DNA from: Phoronis ovalis
Taxonomy: Eukaryota; Phoronida; Phoronidae
Direction: 5' to 3'
DNA: 13,540 nucleotides
Assembly (NCBI GenBank): GCA_028565635.1
Contig: JAOXYB010004790.1
Location: 1-13,540 of the forward strand
Numbering within the stretch: the stretch's first letter is position 1; each line of letters begins with the position of its first letter. Position numbers and translations under genes: made by a program. The notes under the pieces are model-generated. The model ran no database searches. It was given only the letters and a program-made list of their open reading frames with translations, and was not told the DNA's origin. Positions 1-10,317 of this stretch are shown here, one piece after another.

Positions 1-299
1 AAAATCTGTATGTTTACACTTTTTGTATCAAAACTGTACAGCTGCAAGTTGACCTGCTACAACTTGAAACCAACATTGTGTTGCATGCTCTTTTCACTAT
101 TTTGTCTACAACTATACTATTTATAGTTATCATTTACTATAATGCATACAAGATACTATTCATATATTTTGGTTACGTACGTAAATTAGTAACATTACAG
201 TTATATTTTCGTAGCAGCTCGCTACGATGATAATATTGCACTGCTGCATCTTGATACATTAATTTAACAGTATTTTGGCCCAAAATATACGATGCTTAC
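1..299 (-). other. Start of Irx intron 5 (continues off the left edge)
   Basis: This is the sequence after the exon 5 donor, read on the minus strand. It is AT-rich, and I see no Irx-like C-terminal coding sequence in it. The only structure noted is a 12-bp perfect palindrome, TTACGTACGTAA, at 173-184. Confidence 0.8.
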
Positions 300-701
300 C
301 TGTGGGAGGTGTTGACATTGCACTGTTGTCCCTATGTAAAAGATAACTTCCGGAGTAATCGTTCCTTGGTGTTATCCCTCCTTGGTTGGGGCTCGGTAGC
401 CGATACGGATTGTAACTCATGCCTGACCTATAGCCCCACTGTGATGATGACGTTTGTATATTATGTTGTCTTGACAAATTGGACATTCCCCCAGATGGAG
501 GAGGCGATCTTTTTGGCTGTAATGGCGGGCTGTTCGATGTAGCTACTTGTGCCAATGACCATATACGTGGTTTGTTTGGATCGTGTGACAGAGTTGTACC
601 GGTCTCTACGTGTACCACTGACGGTGATGGCAAGGTTGATGCGTCGTGACTTGTGAGTGGGGTGTCGTTTACGTTATCATCACATGGTTTCTGTACACAA
701 T
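300..701 (-). CDS. Irx: Irx coding exon 5 (KPRIWSLA motif, Pro/Ser-rich C-terminal region)
   Basis: This 402-nt exon follows acceptor ATTTTTTTAG|ATTGTG and ends CCCACAG|GTAAGC (phase 1). The first base pair AT completes codon 253 as Asp with the G left by exon 4, and the exon encodes residues 254-386. The key landmark is [13 protein letters not shown] (296-308), the counterpart of KPK(I/L)WSLAE(I/T)ATS downstream of the homeodomain in Irx proteins. Around it are several Ser/Thr-Pro sites (LPSP, SPPL, RSPPP, LPSP, STPPT), which could be proline-directed kinase targets. The rest is low in recognisable structure. The strong donor at the end, and the absence of a stop, show that at least one more coding exon follows beyond the left edge. 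Entry and exit phases are equal (1 and 1). Confidence 0.92.
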
Positions 702-3700
702 CTAAAAAAATAACCCCAGGAGTATGAAAATTACAGCAGTAAATGTTTTCTATTCAAAAAGATCAAAGTTTATTCCAATGCAAATTATTTGTCTGAAAAA
801 ATTCCTTAGAATTGAAGATGAGTGACACCTGCTTACGCTTGTACAGTTGTATGTAAGAACGTGATCGAAAACCATACCAATCATCCAAGAAAACGTAACA
901 CAAAAGCCAGATATTAAAACTTGGGATTACCATATGAAAATGATGCAAATTTGACGTTTGAAAAAGGACATTGGTCTACCACTTTCTTCTACGGAGGAAA
1001 AATAGGCGCAAAATATTAAGTAATCTCATAGAAAATTCATAATGTACCTATTTACAATTCCGTGGAGGGTAGTGATTTGTCTACAGACAGTCATATAACA
1101 TCGTATCATCACGCAATACAAAACTAATTAGTGCAAAACATTAATTACTTTTAGTAGAACACAATATTTAATATAAATGACATTGGTAGTACAAACTAGT
1201 TTAGGAGTGAATTAACACGCAAGTAAATTCTCATTTTTCTATATACATAATTTGACTTAATTCATATTTTATTATCCTAATTTTCTTGCAAGAAACCGCG
1301 TAATTAACTTCTTATTATCACACAAGATACTTTCACGAAAGTCACCTTCAGACAGCGACAACCTATCATTATGATGTACCTTTTTATACTAGGTATTCAT
1401 CTGTTGAAAGTGGTTATACATTCACACAAATAGATAAAGTTGGAAAATATAGTAAAAAAATTAGATATCAATTCATCGTTCCTAAATTAAAATGAGAATG
1501 TTTAATCTGAAAATATAAATCATTGTGTAGTGTTATGCGCTATAATAAAACTAATTTGGGAGATTTAGTTGACATATCGGCATAGTATCCGAAAGAGCAA
1601 TACAGGTGAGGAATTTTGACAAAATTTCCTAGCACTCAAATTTCGTATCGAATAGGAATGTTTTGTCTTCTAGTGTTAAACATTGAAATGAATATACCAT
1701 TTTAGTAGATTTAATCGCATCAGTTTACAGTAAATATTTACAAGTATGAAAGAAAAAAAGATTCTTGTAATTCACCACTTTACAGTTTTCAGATAATGAA
1801 CAGTGATTGGCAGGATATAAAAGGTTTCTTAGGTGATAATGTGAATGACTTTTGGTTAAGCTATGTATACTAGTACTATCAGTGCATTCAATGCTTTAAT
1901 CAACCCTTGAACCCGGTTGAACCATTCTTATTGAGCTGATAATATGATGTCTTGTGTTTTTTATGTGAAACTGCCATAACATAGAAACTGATGCTAAACA
2001 ATACGATCGACAGAATTCAAGCACACAATCATGTACAACTCTTAAGCTAATTCTGTCGGATTCTCACCATTTACCTAACTATACAGCAAAAATGCACCTG
2101 CAATTTTTTGACAGAAATTTTAGAATTGAATTTTAAGAAAAATGGAACAAAAGTCGCGAACATCGACCTCCTTCGAAACGAGGGTAACGAACTAGGAATG
2201 TGGAATTCACAAAAAAAAATGGTACGAAAAACTTGCAACATTCGACTCCATAATCGAAAGAAAATATACATTGATAAATATGGCTAGCAAAACAAAATGT
2301 TTAAAAGGTTCTACTATTTCAATTTATTTGAAAAAATATCAAATTTCTAAGAAAGTCGACAGCATCAAGTTAACTGTCTTGCTGTTAAGTATGAGAAGTG
2401 AATGAGAGTTGACATTATCTGCTAGGCCATCGGAAAGTACAAACTATTACAAAATGTGGAGTGCACTCAACTCACCCAACTCATCATCTTAATAGAGTTA
2501 ATTAAAAAGAACAATAAACAGAATAACTGGCGTTGTCTGTTATTAAATGTGGAATACTACAGAAAGGTTTCTGACCCTACTACATTGACGTGATGTCTTG
2601 TGCCAGTTAAAAATAGAACTTTAAGAATCAAAAATGTCCAGCAGGCGACTTGCAAGTTTGCAAAAGGACCAACCCACAAAAGCTGATAACGTTAGAAATT
2701 TCTATACAAACAAAAAATAAACACTTCTCAAAATCTTATTGTTTGTGCATATCATTAGCCGAAATTCACTTTGTAATTGCGCTGGACCTTTGAAACCTGA
2801 TTTCGCGAAATATTGGTAAACCATTCACCATGGTTCTGTGAACACCTTATGAATTAGCACCAGTACAATAAATACAATATAATTTAAGAAACACTCATGC
2901 TCTAAACATTTTAGACACCGCCTAAGCATTGTGAGACAAACTGAAATACACCAACAACTGGAATAACCATTTACAATGGCACCATGGAAAACTGATTATT
3001 TTGAATCAATTGTCAAACATCCCATTGGCACGGGAGCAATGCGAACTGTTTACTTTTCAGAAGTCTATCTTATCACCATCACATTATCTCTATAAATATA
3101 TAAAACTTTGTGAAAACATTTGAATTATTTTCTATTTAACCTTCCCAATATTGAGTTCTAAATACACAACGAGAACTGATAAAGCAACGTCGGGGATCAT
3201 TCAAAACATTTGAAGATAAAGAAAAGTTTCCATATTTGCACGAGAATATTCGCCTCATTTACATTGTCTTGCAAGATATGTTTCAGTGACTGGTTGTTAC
3301 AGAGGTCGAGTAAATCATGAAATTTGTCGTATGCACTATAAATTCCGCAATTTTTAATATTTTTAAACAATTTAAATCGGCAACACTATATGGAATTCAC
3401 ACTGTATACATTCATACAAAATGTGTAAATTACTAATGTAAATATAAATATGTAACTACATAAAGATGGCATTGGCACAAAATAAGTTATATTATACATA
3501 AAATATTTTTTATGATCATTAAATAATAATTCTTGCTTCAATGACAGGCATTACAGTTATTATTATGCCATACTTCATATTTGTACGACGTACGTTATAA
3601 TACATTCACGGTAAATTAAATTCGAATAAAAACTGGCTATTTAATTTGTGTACTTTTTCATGCTTAACGACAGGGAATTTGTTTTTACTTCAAAAGCGAT

Positions 3701-6700
3701 AATAGACAAAAGTACCGCTCAGCTCTATATAGGTTAGAGCTTTACCTATACTGTTGCACAGTTTAAGTGTCTCAGTCAACTTTGCCGGCTATACAAACAA
3801 GTTAAGCCTTCAATCAACCTGTCGGCATTGTTTAATGTGTTGATAATCCCTTAAATACCCTACAGGTGACACTATGATACGTCTGTCACCTCTTAACGCA
3901 GGGGTTATGTATCGCAGTACCTATCATCGAGAACTAAGTTACTACGTTACAATATTGGCACAATAAAGGCGCATATTATCTTTTTAATATTCCTCAATTT
4001 TCTTTTTAAGAATTTCATACATTTTTTTACTTTATTGGACTTTATCTGGGGAAAAATAAAACTTTGTGTTATACCATCACCAACGAGTATTGAGGTCATA
4101 CACTAGTTAACATAACACGTTTGCATAATGGCATTTAATGCTACATTAAATTGAAATATATTTATTTAGTTGTTTTAAGAAAGTTCTTAAATTTTAAGAA
4201 ATAATTTTCAAAGAAGGAAATACGTTTATGCTACTGTATCCACTTGGTGTTCATTTCGTTTTCACATCCCCTTGTTTGCGCTGGAGGTTATGACCGTCGA
4301 AGGATCGGTCAAAATGTGAGCAAATGGTGAAAAATTAGAAATTTAAAATAACAACAACATGCCACGTTCATTCTTTGGAGATCATTATATCGATTCAACA
4401 GAGAAAGGAAAGTGTCTGACAAATATAGATGTTATCAAGATTTCGTGAAAAACAAGGAAAAAATACATTAATAACAAATAAATAATGTTCATGCTTTTAA
4501 ATTATAGAATATTAGTTTTAAACTTTAATGTTAAAAATATATTTATTTTTTGTGAATGTTTTATTAATTGCCACATGGTTCATTAGTTAGCGGAAATATT
4601 CTGGCTAGATATCCACACTCCGGAAACCGGTACAATAATCGAATAGATTTTCCGCCGTTAATTGCTTCATCGTCTTTTCAACCTTTTGTTGTCATAAAAC
4701 TATAATTTTTCAATTTCTTTGTAATTAACAATAAATTACCGGTAATTTTATCTTAAAAACACTTCAATTTACTTTCGCTAATGTTAAATAAAAAAGACAA
4801 AAAAGTTTTTGCATTAAAATCAAATAAAAAATATCATCTGGAAATGACGGTGGTTTTATGTCTGCTTTCGTAGGTTTTTTTAAAGAAATTTTAACGTCAT
4901 TTTTTATAAAGACAATTGTTGTTAGCCTCTCATGTTTAATAGGGTAAAGTGAAAAATTGTTGATTGCTTTTTTAATTAGCGCAGTTCCGTTGACGTATTA
5001 TATAGCACTACCGTTCTATAAAAAACTAGTTTACCTATGTGGATAGATCGAGGAATTTCAAAAGTTTTCCTTATCACGAATTATTAAAAAATAAACCAAT
5101 TGACAAAAGTAAACATTTCGTTGCTATTTCCTTGAAAAAAAAAAGCAATAAAAAAAAATATGATACAATTTCAAACAGTAAACTTCTGGTAATGCTATTG
5201 TTTATATATCAGACAAAGATCTATTCAAAGTTCTATGGAAAGATTTTTATGAATGTAATAAAGGCGTTAGACATCACAATTAAAACATTTTAATTAGTCG
5301 AATACATATGTTAGAAGACGAATCTACTATAGTTTGAAAGATATATAGCATACATAGATATACGGTAAAGATTTCTGCTCATCGAATAATTTGAAAAAAA
5401 AATCATGTAGCATATCAGTTCTAAATGAATGATTATAATAATAATTATGTTATCATTTTAATCTAATTTATGAATGTGTAAATTGTACTCTCGCAGTAAG
5501 ATGTCCATGACCTGTTATGCTGTAATAATTGTCCTATTGTGCATAATAAATATTCATTGTTTTAATTTGTATATCTCCGATTTATAATTTTAATGCGATT
5601 TCGTACACAACAGGTACCCATTGATTTGGCTTCCACAAAATACTAAATTAAACATTATCCGCATCACATTTGTGCATTGCACACCTCTGTTGACATATCT
5701 AGTTTCGTAATCCCCAGACAAGACTAACAACCGCATCCTAGGTTGGTTCAGTCGGGGCATAGTTTTAACATAGCATGCAAAATTCCAGATGAATTCCAAA
5801 ATCAGTCTTTTTTTAGACAACATGTTCAATTTAAATCAATTCACGGGTTTTAAAAATCGCCAAGTCATCAGATTACCTATATATAGCAAACTTCAGTCCA
5901 ATTTCCTCTTGTGTATTTGGTTTGAAGTTCACTTTTAATTTTTGCTCGAATCGCAAATAATTCTCATTGTAATGAAGATGTTATTGATACGTAATAAAAT
6001 GTTTGTCAGACAGTGGTCTTCTGCTATCAAACCAAAACCGTCCTTAATTTATCCGTATTCTCACAGAAATAAAAATCAGTGATTGTTTTTCTTTACAACA
6101 ATATGAATCAAATTTCCTATACGGATTTCTTACCGCAAACGCTAATATATTTTCTTTTAAAAATAAAAATACAAAGTGATTTCCATATCTATTTTAGCTA
6201 AATAATCATAAAGTTAATTTTACTGCAAAATTATGATCTTTTTATAGTACAGCGGTGTTCAAATAAAGAATTGATAGCTTTCGAGATCATAGTAAAATTT
6301 GAAAGAAAATTAGTGCATCACTGAACTTCAATACAAAATAACAGATTGCGTTTTGACTCTTAATAAATTCACTGTTTTGCCCATATCTGTTATTAAGATT
6401 CAAGTGAGCAGTTTTATTGCATGCACTATGTTGATGAATGTATATATAGAAGGCTCCATTCACACACATTTCCTTTACTTACATGCACACATACATGTAC
6501 GAACCCGGGTTACCCAGTACCTGCACCCGTCCAAAATATCTTCACAATCAGTACAAACATTTTGCACCGTGTTAGAAAATAATTATCAATATTTCAGATT
6601 TTCCCTTTCAAATATATAATATGTATAATGTATAATATCTTTATTTATTATAGAATATTTTGCAGTATATTTGAAAACAATAAATATTTAAAAAAAATAT

Positions 6701-9700
6701 AAAAATTAACAAGATCTATTAGTTTCAACTATGTCCTACCATTAATTTATTTTTTAGCGATATCCGTCACAGGTACGCATCCTATTTCTTCTAAAAATAT
6801 GTTGTTGAACGTGTTGGCATCATGTTATGACACGACGTTCCTGTGGAGTTTTTCTTGAATAAAATCATTATTAAACAGCTAGCGTCTTTTAAACGCTTGT
6901 AATAAACCTGACATCACAACAGGGCAAAAAATGTAATAACCGTTCAACATAAAAACATCGTTAATTTTCATCAATTTTACATGGACTCAACAGGGGTTTT
7001 GGGTCAAACCAGGGCATACAACGTTAACAAGGTCACGTAAATTTAAAAAATGTAGAGGCATGTTAGTCTAATATATATTTTTAAATTTTAATTACTAGAT
7101 AGCAGTAAGTGTATGTTGTATACATGTCATTAAAATGGTTATTTTATCTATATTTAATAGGTATTAAATATTTCTAATTTGTAAATAATGATATCCTAGT
7201 ATTATACAGGAATTTTTAAATACGTACTTCTAGAGGGTTGATATCTGTATATCCTAGCTATTATTAAAATTGTAACACATCTAACAATTGATCACACAGT
7301 ATACTTACCATTGCCACTGTGTTGACTTGTTTCATCATCTTTGTCGTTACCATTATCTTCTTTGTCACTACCTTCGTCACCACTTTTATCCGAATCGTCA
7401 CCAGAGCGATTTCTTGGCGACCAAGTCATTTTATTTTCTTTCTTTAATCTTCTGCGAGCATTAGCAAACCAGGTAGATACTTGTGTTAATGTCATCTTTG
7501 TAATTATTGCTAGCATTATTTTTTCGCCTTTTGTGGGGTAAGGATTTTTCCTATGTTCATATAACCATGCTTTAAGTGTGCTTGTGGTTTCCCTAGTTGC
7601 ATTTTTTCGACGTATTCCGCCATTTATATCAACTCCGCCATAGCTGTAAAGGATTTTATCTGTATTTTACTACACCTTTCATCTGTATATTAATAAACCT
7701 AGATACATTTTGAAAATCCGGCATATATTTTATAGAGTATGCGATTTAAGCAACTCTGTGTCAAATAGAAAACGAAATCATACACACCGAAATTCCCTCA
7801 TTCGGTTACAAAATGGCTGCCCCAAAAATTTACACTCAATCTGAGTACTTCTAGCGAATAACCAAGACAAAAAAATAATAATATGTATTTGTCCTTGCAT
7901 GTTGTGGTCAGAAGTCAAACCTATTAATTTTTGAGAGAAAAAGTAACGAAACGTTGTGTTTCAAAGTGTACTGATCCTAGCTGTCAAGTTTTGTTGTGAG
8001 ACTGTTTTATTTCACCCATCAGCAAACCAGCAGCATGCAATATCATTCGTATATCGGATATCAATATGATGTCATATCATATCAGCCAAAATGAATCAAA
8101 ACACTAGGACGAAGAAAAATAGCCCAGGGCTGAGAAATAACTTGTTGAACTTGTTAGCAAATAACCAATGCTTTTTTAATAGTAGTCGTTAAAACCAGTC
8201 CATCTTTCACAAAACGGGGGCAATTTTTTGAGGTAGATCAGTTGTTGATCAGGCCTGTCTACATGCTAAAGGAATAATTATATGAGGTTGAAATGTATTG
8301 GTAGTTGATAATTTTACTCTTATTTCTTCATTTTATTTATGACATTAATATCAGAAGTACATCGTTTTTAATTTGAGTAGACACACGGTATGTCAATTTG
8401 AAAAAATGTAATAACACAAACGGTGCCCAGTCTAATCAAGGGCTTTCTAAAGAGCAATACTCTGTACTTGAATTGTATTCACTGCAAATTGTAGCCAGAA
8501 CTCCGGCATGCAAGGTTTCTATTCTCTTGTAAACGTACCACTGGTACTAATGGTATTATTGATTTTTTTAATTTATTAATTATAAACATCACAGTTTATT
8601 CTTTTTTTCAATAATTCTTCTGTTTTTTAATTATTAAACATAAGAACCAAATATTATTAATGTGTAGCCAAGAGAGACCCAATATTCCTAATTCTAAACC
8701 TATATTGACAATACAGCTATTGCACAAAAAATACTATATTTTCGAAAACAATATTTTACTACTTACCCATTGCCATACGGATACGTGGCCATTGTGGCGG
8801 GATCGTACGGATAACATGCCGTGGGTTGGGCTAGACCTCTCCAGGAATCTGGAGGAGGCTCTTTGAGATCGTAGGCTGGGTTCTAAATATAAACAAGAAC
8901 ATAAACTAAATAAAGCTTTTAATACGAATATAAATACGTGTCTAGTACTAATTTTTAAAATATATAATTTTTAAGTCTAAAATAACATAGATTATTTTCG
9001 ATGCTAAAATTATTACTACAAAACATATTCTCGTTTCTTATAGATTTCATTACACTATTGTTTATGATTATACATGTAATAAATTTTGGATTCACGTTAC
9101 GTTACGCTAGTAAACTTATTGTTAAAACTGCAAACACTGTTTTAATCTTGATCATCAAGTACTCTCAATTTGTTGGAGTGTCGGAAATCAAGAAAAGTGA
9201 TCATCCTTAATTAATTTAAAGTATATTGGTTTTCATGGCTTAATGCTGCCTTTGTCCTGGTTTGAATGAAAGTAGAATGTGAAGTTAAGTTTAAAAATAA
9301 ATTCAATATTTTGGCCATAACCACATGATCTTATCTGGGACTATTTGCCGCCATTTTAATCTACACAATTTATTGAATGTATAGGTATGTCATTACTAAA
9401 AAAAGGTACGGTATTCGAATTTTAGCTCATGAAATGTACATCTTTGATTTTTTTCGATTTAATTTTAATACACATTTACATTATTCTAAACAATTTTTTT
9501 TTTAAATTACGTCCATCTGAGCACATATTCTAATATAAATACTTCTTTATATATTAATTGTTTACAATAAAAATAAGCGTCAGTAAAATTTCGCAACAAT
9601 CATATTAATGACGACAATAAAATTGTACAGTTCTAAATATACAAAAATGCAACTTACCAGGGGATAAAAAGCCGATGGATCAGAGCCTAGGGCTCCCATA

Positions 9701-10317
9701 TAGCCTTGGGCAGCATAGGCTGCCGCTGCAGCTGAATTATAAACACTGTCAGATAAACTAGGTACTCGTGATAGACTAAGAAGGTTTGGATGCCCATACT
9801 GACAGGAACAAACCGTTTGTCTACCTGTGTGAGGATCTGTAAGTCGTCCAGCCTCACAGCAACAAGAAGGACTAGTTGTAGTTGATGTCTGGGAATTTGA
9901 AATCAGTATCTGAAATATCAAATCAGAATTAGAGAAGGAGGTCTTGTATAAAATAATACCACAAGTTATTTTTGTTGAACAAAAGTTGGGATTTAATTAC
10001 ACGGAATTTAATTGGGTACTGTCTTAAGTTTTAATATTTACATAGCATAGAATTAGATTTAGTTAACCAGGATATTTACATTACTATACTGAAGTTTGCC
10101 AATTTTGTACAAAAAAATTCCTGGTCAAATTATATTCAATTTTTCTGAACATGTACTCCCGGGCACGTACTGCTCGATTTCCTGAAAACATTGCTGTTGT
10201 TGCACTTCTGTGAGATTATTATTAATAAAATAAAATAAAACTGTAGAGAAAAAATTTACATACCTGTGGCTGAGAGACCAAACTGGTAGTTGAATACGAA
10301 AACTGCGGATACGACAT
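300..10317 (-). CDS. Irx: Iroquois-class TALE homeobox transcription factor, 3' end outside window
   Basis: The coding sequence joins complement(10264..10317), (9658..9909), (8767..8882), (7309..7643) and (300..701), giving 386 codons plus one base; the C-terminus is off the left edge. All visible junctions are GT/AG, with intron phases 0, 0, 2, 1 and 1. Seen in the protein: MSYPQFSY start (residues 1-8), Cys-rich block (34-57), poly-Ala (78-82), homeodomain about 149-211 with PYP loop extension at 175-177 and WFANARRR recognition helix (Ala201 = homeodomain position 50), an acidic Ser/Asp/Lys region (221-248), and [13 protein letters not shown] (296-308). Known of the family: nuclear DNA-binding proteins that pattern neural, epidermal and other territories, mostly as repressors, binding ACAnnTGT. 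The homeodomain together with the KPRIWSLA motif distinguishes Iroquois from other TALE classes (Meis, Pbx, TGIF). Which paralogue this is (ara/caup-like, mirr-like or a single Irx) cannot be settled here. Confidence 0.95.
3721..3960. promoter_or_regulatory. Candidate intronic element: GC island with nested dyads
   Basis: This block has about 40% GC by hand count inside a much more AT-rich intron. It contains AGCTCTA/TAGAGCT (3721-3727, 3735-3741), whose loop TATAGGT (3728-3734) is itself complementary to ACCTATA (3744-3750). It also contains AGGTGACA/TGTCACCT (3864-3871, 3884-3891), which includes CAGGTG and CACCT sites of the Snail/ZEB type. No coding frame is visible. Enhancer function is inferred. 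Confidence 0.3.
4259..4333. repeat. Nested inverted repeats in intron 4
   Basis: Three concentric complementary pairs are present: TTTTCAC (4259-4265) with GTGAAAA (4327-4333), TTTGC (4275-4279) with GCAAA (4320-4324), and TGACCG (4291-4296) with CGGTCA (4306-4311). TCACAT/ATGTGA (4262-4267, 4314-4319) is an alternative outer pair. The stems are interrupted by unequal loops, so a stable RNA fold is uncertain. Confidence 0.35.
4733..4748. repeat. 16-bp perfect palindrome with ACCGGT core
   Basis: AAATTACCGGTAATTT reads the same on both strands. A second ACCGGT core, in AAACCGGT at 4624-4631, resembles the Grainyhead/CP2 site and lies about 110 bp away. Confidence 0.35.
5666..5683. promoter_or_regulatory. 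Dyad TGTGCATTGCACA overlapping an ACAnnTGT site
   Basis: TGTGCA-T-TGCACA (5671-5683) is a perfect dyad around one central base. ACATTTGT (5666-5673), an Iroquois-type site, overlaps its left arm. Both sit in a GC-richer patch (about 5640-5780) of intron 4. Confidence 0.3.
6502..6511. repeat. 10-bp palindrome AACCCGGGTT
   Basis: This perfect GC-centred palindrome lies in a GC-richer patch of intron 4 next to a CA-rich stretch (about 6460-6500). No factor is assigned. Confidence 0.3.
7309..7643 (-). CDS. Irx: Irx coding exon 4 (TALE homeodomain and acidic tail)
   Basis: This 335-nt exon follows acceptor CTTTACAG|CTATGG and ends GGCAATG|GTAAGT (phase 1). It carries the entire homeodomain. The first helix region reads [17 protein letters not shown], then come the TALE loop extension [10 protein letters not shown], the helix-2 segment [16 protein letters not shown] and the recognition helix [15 protein letters not shown]. 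Trp199, Phe200, Asn202 and Arg204 are the invariant helix-3 residues, and Ala201 at position 50 is typical of Iroquois. MTWSPRNR follows, then a highly charged tail of Ser, Gly, Asp, Lys and Glu (about residues 221-248) that is probably disordered. This exon alone fixes the class assignment. A plus-strand reading frame overlapping it is an antisense shadow. Confidence 0.97.
7644..8766 (-). other. Irx intron 3, 1.1 kb
   Basis: The intron is bounded by donor GTAAGT at 8766 and acceptor TTTACAG at 7644. It is AT-rich, with no coding signal. A tight TATC/GATA cluster lies at 8041-8083 (listed separately). Nothing else is recognised. Confidence 0.88.
8041..8083. promoter_or_regulatory. TATC/GATA cluster in intron 3
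   Basis: Five TATC and one GATA tetramers occur in 43 bp (8041, 8052, 8059, 8075, 8080 and 8057). Most read GATAT on the other strand, which is not the preferred WGATAR, so GATA-factor binding is uncertain. Confidence 0.25.
8767..8882 (-). CDS. Irx: Irx coding exon 3 (linker before homeodomain)
   Basis: This 116-nt exon encodes residues 103-140 plus two bases of codon 141. It follows acceptor TATTTAG|AACCCA and ends GGCAATGG|GTAAGT (phase 2). The peptide starts [17 protein letters not shown] and continues with [17 protein letters not shown]. Its tyrosine/proline repeats (YPYDP, YPYG) match the segment that precedes the homeodomain in Irx proteins. The split codon GG|C restores Gly and joins directly to YGGVDINGG of exon 4, so frame and family alignment agree. 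Confidence 0.92.
8883..9657 (-). other. Irx intron 2, 775 bp
   Basis: The intron is bounded by donor GTAAGT at 9657 and acceptor TATTTAG at 8883. It is AT-rich with poly-T runs near 9490. A plus-strand open frame at 9001-9210 is hydrophobic and AT-driven, with no recognisable family. I see no functional element. Confidence 0.88.
9658..9909 (-). CDS. Irx: Irx coding exon 2 (Cys-rich N-terminal region)
   Basis: This 252-nt exon encodes residues 19-102. It follows acceptor TTTCAG|ATACTG and ends CCCCTG|GTAAGT; both ends are phase 0, so its skipping would keep the reading frame. Recognisable Irx pieces are ILIS (19-22), the CCCEAGR block (34-40), TDPHTG (42-47), QTVCSCQYG (49-57), a poly-Ala run with YAAQGY, and DPSAFYPL at the end. 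The Cys pairs CCC and CSC are conserved among Irx N-termini, but no function can be read from them here. GC content is clearly above the flanking introns, as expected of coding sequence. Confidence 0.93.
9910..10263 (-). other. Irx intron 1, 354 bp
   Basis: The intron is bounded by donor GTATGT at 10263 and acceptor ATATTTCAG at 9910. No additional feature is recognised. A short stretch near 10140-10210 is somewhat richer in GC but has no clear structure. Confidence 0.88.
10264..10317 (-). CDS. Irx: Irx coding exon 1 (N-terminus MSYPQFSY)
   Basis: This short first coding exon encodes 18 residues, [18 protein letters not shown], and ends CCACAG|GTATGT, a strong donor in phase 0. The start is chosen because MSYPQF is the canonical Irx N-terminus, and an in-frame TAG lies two codons upstream (10323-10321). 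The base at -3 is G, a fair start context. A caveat: CCTTAG just before GTCATG could itself be a splice acceptor, in which case the 5' UTR would be split by another intron; the start codon would probably not change. Confidence 0.9.

Larger units (their letters stand above)
702..7308 (-). other. Irx intron 4, 6.6 kb
   Basis: This intron separates the homeodomain exon from the KPRIWSLA exon. It is mostly 65-75% A+T with homopolymer runs and no credible coding sequence on either strand. Short open frames (for example 5039-5293 plus and 5590-5829 minus) have no recognisable domain and no coding-like composition. Higher-GC islands stand out at about 3721-3960, 4259-4333, 5640-5780 and 6480-6560, and these hold the inverted repeats listed separately. 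Large Irx introns commonly hold enhancers in animals; that these islands do so is inference. Confidence 0.85.

Noticed and set aside
1-240. Possible final Irx exon in the left end
   Set aside because: A short open minus-strand frame near 185-240 translates to sequence without any Irx C-terminal resemblance, and no clear acceptor precedes it.
5039-5293. 84-codon plus-strand Lys/Ile/Asn-rich frame
   Set aside because: Composition is what AT-rich DNA gives by chance (poly-A runs read as Lys), and no domain is seen.
5590-5829. 79-codon minus-strand open frame in intron 4
   Set aside because: No recognisable family, and no acceptor/donor pair that would add it to the Irx frame was evident.
6353-6619. 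88-codon plus-strand frame with His/Thr-rich stretch
   Set aside because: The His/Thr stretch comes from a CA-rich tract; the rest has no family resemblance.
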